From Steinernema hermaphroditum (taxonomy: Eukaryota; Nematoda; Chromadorea; Rhabditida; Steinernematidae): 64,000 nt of DNA. Where the stretch lies: assembly GCA_030435675.1 (NCBI GenBank), contig CM059621.1:5332001-5396000 (forward strand). Reading direction: 5' to 3'. Shown piece by piece: positions 55,336-64,000 of the stretch (its first letter is position 1; each line of letters starts with the position of its first letter). A program made the position numbers and the translations under genes. The notes below the pieces were generated by a model, which was not told the origin of the DNA, did not search any database, and saw nothing but the letters and a program-made list of their open reading frames with translations.

Positions 55336-58300
55336 GTTGGTGCCAATTTCAATCCATACCATGAACTTCCGCATGCATTTCATAAAATTTCGCTGAGTTA
55401 CTGGTCGTTGACTACCAAAGTAATCTAGACGAAAAACATCGCTTTTAAAGTGAAAAATATAATTCTCTATTTCTTCGAAGGCGTGACTAAACAATTAGTT
55501 ACGTAGTTATTGAGAGATTAGGGAGACTCAATTAGTTCTGATATGTAATCTTATAGATTTCTGGAATTTATAGTTGTGGTCAAAGGTTGGAGGTCGATTT
55601 CGACTAGCTATTCCATGACGACTCCGATAATTATCCTTAGGAAGAAACCATTAAGATTAAAGTGCGCAGTGAAGAAGATCACAAGGTGATTTTTTTTACA
55701 CAATTTTACACTATTTATCTTCCCGCATCAAATTTCATTACGCCATAAATTATACGACTAGATCCCTAAATTCAGCTCCAACTGACCATCCAAAATCTCG
55801 AGGCCATAATTGCTCTGCCTGCTCTGCCAGCTCTACCAGCTTTTCTCCGTTCATCAGGTCGAAAGCAGAGGGAAAATGATCCTCCCAAATGATCCGATAT
55901 TGCTCAAAATTATGTCGCGTCGCCCGACATTTCTCAAAAAAGGAAGTAGGACATTTTGATTTTTCCATGGAGTCTTTTGAGTCATCGTCTCTACGTCTCT
56001 ACGCGCAAAAACGATAAGTAGTCACTCATTTCGTTTTTGTTTTGGTCTTTTTGTCGAGACGATGAACCCTGGCATTCCAGGTCTTCTAGGAGCCGAGACG
56101 ATCGAAGATCTCCCAGAGGGGCCGGAATATTTATTGTGATTGTTTATTTAGAAATATCAGCCATATTTTCGTATCTGTCTTTTCTGGCACGTTCAGATAC
56201 GAGTCAGACACTCGTGGAGCGAAAAATGATATAACCTCACGATGATCGTTAGAATAAAAAAGTACATATCGGGGAGATTCCTTAACATTTTGGCTTCCAT
56301 TCTGTTTTGAAAATTTTCAACATTCAAAATTATTTCGAAAAACTGCGGGGGAGAGATGTTGACCAACTTAAATGTACCATAGTATAATGCACTCTTTTAA
56401 ATACTCTCTGACGGCGAAACATCACTTTCGCTGGACGAATGCCAAAGTCACTTCTACTTATACGAGTTGCTGCTTCTATTTCTGGATGTCTAGAAGTTAC
56501 TCAAAAAGCAGTCAATTAATCTGGTGTGTTTTCATTTTATTTCACAGCGACCATTTTAATGATGTTCTTTAACGCTAGACCTAAAAAATTCTGGTTCATT
56601 TAGATTCTAAAAGAAAAAACATCGAATACAAATTTTACGGTAGTTAATAATGAGTGATTATAACTATTACAGCTGTTTACGATGGTACTAATAGGAGAGA
56701 AAACGTGGCGTCCCCGTCTGCCACACGCCATTGTAATTGCTTGAAGAGGAGAACAGGCAAGTCTTTTGAACTCGTTTTTTTTGAACTTTTGAATCCGTTT
56801 GTCGCCACCGCTTATACTTATAGACATGACATTATGCTGAAGAAGTGAACTGAGAGTTCGTGCCTAAAGAGTGCTTATACGTAGATTCTCGAGGGAACAA
56901 CATTTCTATTCTAAAAGATACGAAAACAAAGTCAAAATATCAATAAATTAATTAAATAAACACCAAAACACGACATTTACATTTGTCGGGAATAAAAGTA
57001 ACTGAGAATGGAAAGGATGAGAGAAGGTTGTTGCCAATAGGAAAAAACAGACATTATATCAAAATAATTGTCTCTGTATTTCCTATGATTGTTTTGAGAG
57101 TTGAATTGCTATAGTATCTTCGTACAATTTTTAATTTTGATACAACATTTTAATTTTTTAAACAACACTTTTCGGATCTTTGAGAAAGTCGCCTTTCGTG
57201 ATTTTTATAAATTGCCTAATGATGGCATTACCGAGACAGACCACATCACAAACAAGCAAAATGCCTGTTCTTAAAATACAATTTGTATTTGCCTGTCAGT
57301 ATTGTAATTATAAAAAAAAAAACAAGATGTGAGAACTAAAGAACTGAAGGACCATTAAAGGGATCCGGTCATGGACAACGACGTTTTTTTTGCCTATTTT
57401 TTACTGTTTCTCGGAAACAATCACGTTTTCCAAGAAGCTGATTCCACCATCGTGCTCAGCGACTACAGTACACAAAGCAAACCGTTCCCGAAAATTTATC
57501 AAAATCAAAAACAAAAAATGCTAATTGTACCTTTTTTAGCAATTATCAACACCATAACCAAAGCGTAGCGTGAGAACGAAGTCCCAGACTGTCAACATAG
57601 TGATAACTTAGCTCCACTTAGAAAAACGGACGAGTCTCACTGAAATAGGATCACAGGGAGTAATAGAAAATATACAAATTAAGTTGTGCCCACATATGAC
57701 GATACAATTATGACAATATGTCTCAATTCATGTGCCTGAGGATGTCAACAAAATGTCAACTGAGGATGTCAAGCGGAATCGAATCAGGTTTGTAAGGTTG
57801 ATGAAAACCGAAACGACACGTTTTCATAACATGGTTATACTTAGCAATAGGGCAATAATGACTAAGGAAAACATTAGCAATATCGTTATTCTTAGATGAA
57901 ACTCAAGATTAAATAAAAAGTGCTATTGTACGGAAGGAGGTTTGTTCAAAAACAGATCGTAAAGGTTTCACGTACTTTTCAAAGCCTTCTCAATGTCTAC
58001 GACTGAAAGTGTGGCATACCTCGCATGAAAATTAATAGAATGTACCGAAAAGGGACCGAACGTTTGGGGAAATATGCTGCATCCCGTGAATTCATGCAGC
58101 CTAAACCAACAGTGGCTTTCCGTTTTGTTCGCTGTGACATACCACCGTGCCTCTACCGGAATCAACTCTTCGCCTCTGCATTGTCCGCGAAGCCAGAAGA
58201 AGACCGACACGACGTGATACAGTCCCTTTTATGCTTACAAAATACCGCACCTCTACCATCGCTAATCTGGTAGCTGATGTAGCGTGGAAAATGCACACCT

Positions 58301-59115
58301 ACAGCTTGTCTGTCATCGGTCGAAATAAATCCAAAAAATCCAATTCTATGTAGGGAAGAAATAGCTATAATCTAAGTGGAAAGCAAGACTGTTTTTCCTT
58401 TTGGGACTGAGCTTTTGATATCCTTATTCAGTGCGCCCCGATAAAGGTTGATCTAAGATGTAGCACCCGGCCACTCGGTGAAAGTTTTTGACAGCTTCGC
58501 TTTGTACAACCTTACTGAAATATTGACGTCATTCCGTCGGACATGACCGCCAATCCATCAGAGTAGTGAGCGTATGTACGCTGTAGCGGACCCGTCACCC
58601 TGCATTTACTATGACTAATGGCCAACGACTAGAACGTAAGTTCAGTTCACGCTGGAACCGCTAATTTAGGCAAATGGAGACGAGGTTCATATTTTGCTAC
58701 TGTTGGTCATTTCCAGTTACCATAAAGACATGGCGATTGGTATTTCCTTACGCACACAACCCTTTGATGGGCCTCACCACACGGTGTCTTCTTTCATATT
58801 CATATGTTGCCACATCGAACACATGGTTTGAACCATTCATTTAAATGGACAGCTGCGCTTGTGGTTGCTAGTGTTGGCCGATCGGGAATGTTCATAGACT
58901 CGTCCCCTCAGAAATCGGAACCGTCTTTATCGGCTTTTTCATCAGTGCCAATGCATTTGTGTGCCGATCTCCTTTCGTTTAGCATCGCGAGGAACATGAC
59001 AATCGAGTGAGGACCCCGCCCTAATGAGGACCAACGATTTGGGACACATCAATAAAGCTAGATTTGCGTTTTATTACCGAGGTAGAACCATAAAATTTCA
59101 ACATACACATGCACA
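55336..59115. other. AT-rich gene-poor stretch
   Basis: No coding sequence is supported over 3.8 kb. A 72-codon open stretch at 55750-55968 (minus) has some amphipathic character (KLVELAEQAEQLW) but no homology I recognise. A dispersed repeat copy lies near 58188. Confidence 0.45.
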
Positions 59116-59406
59116 TTAACAAAGAACTTCCTTCTTGCCGTCACTCGCTCCGCCGTCTTCCTCTGTCGGCTTGCCATTGTTCTCCGCCGCCAGCGCCAGC
59201 AGCTGCTCTCTAAGGGAGCGGACTTCCTCAATTCTACGGAGACACTGCAGCCCGAACGCCTTCAACGTCATCTGCTTGTACAGCTTCTGCGTTTTCTTGG
59301 ACTTCTTCAGAATCTCGAGCTTCCAGCGAGTAGCAACGAAGAGGTGAAGGAGAGTCAGCTCGAAGGCGTCCACGATGTACATTGGACACAGACTTGCAGC
59401 CGCCAT
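59116..59406 (-). CDS. Hypothetical 96-residue helical protein (or last exon of a longer gene)
   Basis: A TTCCTTACAG acceptor directly abuts the ATG at 59406, so this is either a trans-spliced single-exon gene or the final exon of a longer one. The protein is mostly helical, with FELTLLHLFVATRWKLEILK, a basic KKSKKTQKLYKQ segment and a coiled-coil-like LRRIEEVRSLREQLLALAAE, ending in an acidic tail and KKEVLC. No family recognised. Codon use looks coding (GC-rich third positions). Confidence 0.5.
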   Translation of the reverse strand: MAAASLCPMYIVDAFELTLLHLFVATRWKLEILKKSKKTQKLYKQMTLKAFGLQCLRRIEEVRSLREQLLALAAENNGKPTEEDGGASDGKKEVLC

Positions 59407-60117
59407 CTGTAAGGAATAAATTTGAGCGAGCGCAAAAGGAGGCAAACGCACGGCGCGGCGATCCGAGGGACAGTGATCGCGCGAACGGTTATAGTTTTTG
59501 ATGTTGTTTACGATTGGAAGCGCGGGCCTTACTCGGGCGCCGATCGGCTGATGCGCAACAAGGGGGTGGTACCAATACGGCGCGTAAACCGTAAATGCAA
59601 CCCTTAGAAGGCGGACTGTAAACATCCGCCCAAAATATTCAAATGGCGGTTAGGATGAAAGAGAAAGAAGGCTTTTCTGGCAGGAAGCATTTCACACGAT
59701 CGCAAGGAGATATCCAACTCAGTTCCAGTGTGCGACCAATTAAGATGCCGACACCCGGCCGGAAACACAATAAAAACGACGATGACTCAGTGCGCAATCG
59801 TGATTACAGGCGACTCTAGAGGCACCTGTTGCTTAGCGCAACATTTAGAGAGAAGGTAAAAGAAACTTTATTGACTTCGATGCAATATGACAACATCTAG
59901 ATGGCGCACTGTTTCTGCTGTAATGTTCCTGATGTTGTCATGTTCCGGACTCCGGACGTGACTTACACCGATTGTTACGGACGGTCTCTTATAGCTAGAA
60001 CTTCTTTATCCATATCTCCAATTTGAATGTTTAGATGCGGTACGGTATACAGACACCCTTCTAGAACGTATAATTGTAGGTTTCCTTAGTGCGATTTTCA
60101 AGGGTCAAAAGCCTCTA
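59407..60117. other. Intergenic, nothing recognised
   Basis: GC-rich at the left (59410-59600), possibly a promoter region, then featureless to the mariner insertion. Confidence 0.4.
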
Positions 60118-61420
60118 CAGGGTGTTCCATAAGTTCTGTAACAGATTTCAAAATGTGTGTTTTGAGTTGATTCTTTTGCTTTTCGCTTATTTTAACGTTC
60201 ACTGCGTTTTTCTTGGCCCTTTTTTATCTTATATCCACTGTTTCCCTGATATTCCGCAATATTATAAGAATTTGCCATGGCCTCCAAAGACAAGAGTTTC
60301 GCGTCCGTTTCGTATTTCGCAGAAGGAGGTCAAAATCGGACATTGGAAAGTTGCTGAATCTGGCTCGCGGAAAGCTTGTACGGCAGCGAAACGACTTCTG
60401 CGCCTTTCTGAAGCCGCGAAATTCATAGAACCTAGTCCTAGAAGTGAAAGACCGAAGAGTGCGCGGACCAGATTGATGATTTGAGCTGTGAAAAAGCGAT
60501 TTGAGCGAAATCCGGAGTGCTACATTAGAAAAATGGCCTTGGATTCCAAAAATATTGAAACCATCCACCTAGTGCATTGTGAACGATAGGCTAAAGCTAA
60601 TCTCGCCCAGAAAATCCACTGGATGCGTGCTGACGCATCACAGAAAGAAGTATAGAAGGGAAAAATGGAAGAGTCTGATAGCCGTGGCCACGAGCAAAGA
60701 AATTCGTTGACTCCTGTTCACGGATCAATTAATTTTTTCGATTAAATTATTCCCAAATCAGCATAACGAGTGAGTTTTCCATGAGGCAGGCTCTTCTCGA
60801 TCTGTTGAGTTCAAAAGGAAACATTTCCCATCGAAGCCCGTCATGGTATGCGCTAAAATATGCGGGATGGGCCAAACGAAACCCGTTTTTATCCAAAAAG
60901 GGGTCAGGATTGATTCGAAAATCTATCAAGAATGGAATTTGAAGGCATATGTGGCAAGATTCACTTAGGAACACTTTAAAAACGATAATTAGGTGTTCCA
61001 GAAAGAGTTGATTCCGGCGCATGGACCGAAATTATCGATGGAGGTCGCGAATCAGATCTGCCCCAAGTTAGTGGGGTAAGGACATGTGGCCCTTTATTAG
61101 CGCCAACCTGAGTCCACTGGACTATGCCATCTATGGATTCTTGGAGAGTGAAGTCTCGCGAATCCAGCACACTAGCTTAAACAGTCTGAAGCGATCTCTG
61201 GAGCGAGCATAGGCGATGAACTGCTCGTGGCCACGACGAAGAATTTTAGAAAACTTCTTGAAGCCTTTTCTCCCAGTGAATGTGGCGATTTCAATTAATC
61301 GTTATAGATAATTGTTTTCCTGGTTCTCTTTTATAGGTGTACCAATTTTCACGCGAATCCGTTGGATTTTCGTCGAGATATAGCCATTTTTAGGCGTTAC
61401 AGAACTTATGGAACACCCTG
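60118..61420 (+). mobile_element. Tc1/mariner-type transposon, 1303 bp, with decayed transposase
   Basis: Perfect 25-bp terminal inverted repeats beginning CAGGGTGTTCCATAAGTTCT, flanked by TA at 60116-60117 and 61421-61422. Transposase fragments appear in several frames: PSPRSERPKSARTRLMI near 60440, KKRFERNPECYIRKMA after it, WMRADASQ near 60630, and LSPLDYAIYGFLESEVS with LNSLKRSLERA near 61105-61210. Several stops and frame changes interrupt the gene, so it is inactive in itself. The intact ends could still be mobilised in trans. Confidence 0.92.
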
Positions 61421-61505
61421 TATATGTTCATCTGCCTTTCGTTCACACATTTATTGCGACTCAGTCATCACCAAACTCAAGTGACGAATAGAAAGTGAGG
61501 TTCAC

Positions 61506-62015
61506 TTAGATGGCGGGAACGGCGCCTCCGGCAATCTTTGCGATGTTGCCAATGGGAAGCGCTCCAGTGGCTCCCGAGGCGATGTTTCCAATGTTTCCAA
61601 TGGGAAGGGCGTTAGTGATCCCTCCGGCTCCTCCAACTGGAAGAGATCTCTGTACTCAGTGGACAGCGCCTGATGGTAACTTACGAAGACCGAGAACGGT
61701 GTGGAGGAGTTGAGTGACGAGGCCGAGGATGGCGGAGACGGGATCTCCTCCAGCGAGTCCACCCACAATGGGAAGTCCACCGAGCAGTCCAGTCACGGCA
61801 CCAAGAGGGTTGCCACCAGCTGCTCCGGCGATACCGCCCACAACAGGAAGTCCACCAAGGAGACCGGTCACAGCTCCGAGAGGGTTTCCGGCGGCTCCAG
61901 CAGCACCGCCAGCAGCTCCGGCAGCCTGTCCAGCGAGTCCAGAGATGCCTGCGAGTCCTCCCTGGGCCACGGCGGCGCCGACGAGGGCAAGAGAGAAGAG
62001 AACGACGGTCTTCAT
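61506..62015 (-). CDS. Gly/Ala-rich secreted protein, copy A
   Basis: Exons 62015-61685 and 61636-61506 around a 48-nt intron give 153 residues. A signal peptide (MKTVVLFSLALVGAAVA, cleavage before QGG) is followed by repeats of NPLGAVTGLLGGLPVVGG separated by GGAAGAAG tracts, then a C-terminal NALPIGNIGNIAS / LPIGNIAKIAGGAV motif. It is hydrophobic, with no cysteines in the mature part, and resembles secreted structural or surface proteins. No named family. Nearly identical, exon for exon, to the divergent gene at 62634. Confidence 0.85.
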
Positions 62016-62633
62016 GATTCGATGTGGATCCAGTTGATGCTCCACCACAGTTCCTCTCCGCTTTTGTACTCTGTGCAAGCCGCATTAACATATGGTCCAC
62101 GGTGAAAGTGGGCCATTGTTTTCCTGTATTTCACTTGATGGTGATCATCGTCAAAACAGATCACAGGCACCGAAAGGCACATTGTGCTTTCCTGGTGTTA
62201 ACGGCATCACGATTGTTTGCTGCACCGACCGACTGATCTTCCAAAGGACCGTTTTAGCATGTATTCAAGAACAAAAGATACCAAGAACGAAACAAAAAGA
62301 AACAAAAAGGATTACACTATATGGAAACCCCCCGAGCCTTGCTCATGTCGTTTAACTCCCAGTAAGTAATTGTGTTTACGACTGTGCTCGTCTTTATTTT
62401 AAAGATTTACTGAAAACGCTGTTAGCTCGCATAATCACGAGAAACAGTCTTTTGTAAGAAACAAACTCCATATGCAAATTTTGTTGGAGGGCATATTTTT
62501 GGAAGCCAATGGACTCTTGCCGACAACAACCACTGAAACGTGGCTGATGTGGCGGATATGGTAATGACGTTTCTGACGAATACAAAAGCGGAGAGGAGCT
62601 GTGGTGGAGCATCATCTGGATCCACATCGAATC
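62016..62633. promoter_or_regulatory. Shared intergenic region of the head-to-head Gly/Ala-rich gene pair
   Basis: 618 bp separate the two ATGs. The sequence next to each ATG is also duplicated in inverted orientation (GGATCCACATCGAATC-like phrases at both starts, and AAAAGCGGAGAGGA at about 60 nt upstream), so the duplication includes proximal promoter or 5' UTR. The centre is unique. Confidence 0.55.
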
Positions 62634-63143
62634 ATGAAGACCATCGTTCTCTTCTCTCTTGCTCTCGTCGGCGCCGCCGTAGCCCAGGGAGGCATCGGAG
62701 GCATCTCTGGACTCGCTGGACAGGCTGCCGGAGCTGCTGGTGGTGCTGCTGGAGCCGCCGGAAACCCTCTCGGAGCTGTAACCGGTCTCCTTGGTGGACT
62801 TCCTGTTGTGGGTGGTATAGCTGGAGCAGCTGGTGGCAACCCTCTTGGTGCCGTGACTGGACTGCTCGGTGGACTTCCCATTGTGGGTGGACTCGCTGGA
62901 GGCGATCCCATCTCCGCCATCCTCGGCCTCGTCACTCAACTCCTTCAAACCGTTCTCGGTCTTCGTAAGTTCCCATCAGGCGCTGTCTACTATAAATAGA
63001 AATCCTTTCCAGTTGGAGGAGCCGGAGGACTCACTAACGGTCTTCCCATTGGAAACATTGGAAACATCGCCTCGGGGGCCGCTGGAGCGCTTCCCATTGG
63101 CAACATCGGAAAAATTGCCGGAGGCGCCGTTTCCTCGATCTAA
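62634..63143 (+). CDS. Gly/Ala-rich secreted protein, copy B
   Basis: Exons 62634-62964 and 63013-63143 (lengths 331 and 131, intron 48 nt) are the same lengths as in copy A, and the 153-residue product differs at only a small number of positions (for example MKTIVLF, GGIGGISG and a C-terminal SSI instead of PAI). Signal peptide, two NPLGAVTGLLGGLP units and the LPIGNIG motif are conserved. Likely secreted; function unknown. Confidence 0.86.
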
Positions 63144-64000
63144 GTGGAGCTCACATCCACTTTCTGTTCGTCACTTGAGTTTGGTGATGACTGAAGCGAA
63201 ATAAATGTGAAAACATTAAGATGGAAAAGCAAAGAGCATGTCCTCTTGGGCCGGGGTCAGTAAATACGGGCTTCTAGGTTTCCGTTCTTACTATGCTAGC
63301 ACGGAATTAATTAACGCACCGCAGTTGCATACAGAATTTTCACCCGAACTTTAAGTGCGCTTTGATCCTTCTTGCTCACATGTTGGGGCGACTGAAGGTG
63401 CTACAGTGGAATCTGAGAAATGTACACATTAGATAATGCGTCAATTACATGTCGCACGCCGAACAACAGCGTTTGGTGTTGGCGCATGGATTGATTACGG
63501 CAGATGTTCCAATCACATTCACACGTTTGGATGCTGTTCGGGATCGCACTTGGTCGCTGTGGCTGCGCTACAATGATAGGTTACAACTAAAGACCCACAA
63601 CTTCGCAATTAATCGCTGACATGCGTTTTCGAATTTGTATATCAAATACAACCAATTTTTAGATTCATATGTTTTTGATCTTTGTCAAGGTCAGTCTTCA
63701 GAAAGAGATACAAAATTCGAATATACGAAAAAAGGCAGAAGGGGTCTGAACATGTGTGGACATTATTTAGCGGATGTGGAAATTAATAGAGCCCTTCAAA
63801 TAAAGAACTGGCCTATCGCCAAGCTTCGCACTTTTCGTCTTTCGTCTGCATTTTCTATCGCCTAAACGATCTCCTAAACATCGGGCATTTCGCACATGTG
63901 ATGGCCCCCCTTGGATCTTCCATTGTTATGTGCAAACTGTTTACTAGGAACAGCACCATCATATAAACTGTATAATTTCGTCGCATTACTTTATTGACAA
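63144..64000. other. Intergenic to window edge
   Basis: An AATAAA at about 63201 probably serves copy B. No gene is recognised in the rest. Confidence 0.4.

Noticed and set aside
55750..55968. 72-codon open frame with an amphipathic segment
   Set aside because: Isolated in an AT-rich desert, without splice acceptor or homology that I can recognise.
56040..56140. Collagen-like phrase (NPGIPGLLGAE), also faintly similar near 14810
   Set aside because: Only one or two G-x-y triplets, no extended repeat or frame continuity; likely a short dispersed repeat.
61701..62105. Long open frames antisense to the Gly/Ala-rich genes (Ser/Thr- and Pro-rich products)
   Set aside because: They arise from codon bias on the opposite strand; signal peptide, intron and paralogue conservation support only the sense frames.

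Overview
The window comes from a nematode, most likely a rhabditid-type worm. The evidence is two Srt-class chemoreceptor genes, a cluster of further serpentine receptors, many introns of 38-60 nt, and pyrimidine-AG sites just upstream of start codons that look like spliced-leader acceptors. The conserved genes are animal orthologues (INTS8, PIG-C, RhoA, hnRNP L, PSMD9, SLC25A32). I cannot fix the genus. Exon coordinates below were derived by hand from splice signals and family conservation.

Layout. 1-5.4 kb: the 5' part of a BEL/Pao LTR retroelement on the minus strand, with LTR, tRNA-Gly primer site, repeat-rich leader, gag-protease ORF joined directly to an envelope-like region (polymerase and integrase absent), running off the left edge. 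6-20 kb: an srt receptor, a carbohydrate sulfotransferase and three minus-strand intronless serpentine receptors. 20-26 kb: small candidate genes, an unrecognised three-exon gene, and INTS8. 26-41 kb: four more intronless receptors among a 39-bp minisatellite, a mariner fragment, an RTE-type LINE fragment and two adjacent hAT-type elements with perfect 8-bp target duplications. A DEAD-box helicase gene lies in the same stretch; its long N-terminal exon is a tandem array of RGG/FG-type repeats. 41-51 kb: a dense block of conserved housekeeping genes (pigc and rho-1 convergent, hrpl-1 and psmd-9 convergent, psmd-9 and slc25a32 divergent). 51-61.5 kb: gene-poor, with a foldback element, a second srt gene, a diverged tandem duplication and a nearly full-length but decayed Tc1/mariner element. 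61.5-63.2 kb: a head-to-head pair of near-identical Gly/Ala-rich secreted protein genes.

The chemoreceptors presumably act in chemosensory neurons. The housekeeping genes have no obvious common pathway. The features most worth attention are the polymerase-less env-bearing retroelement, the 651-bp higher-order repeat inside the helicase (with DEVD in place of DEAD), the intronless receptor family with a shared C-terminal tail, and the two hAT insertions only 46 bp apart.
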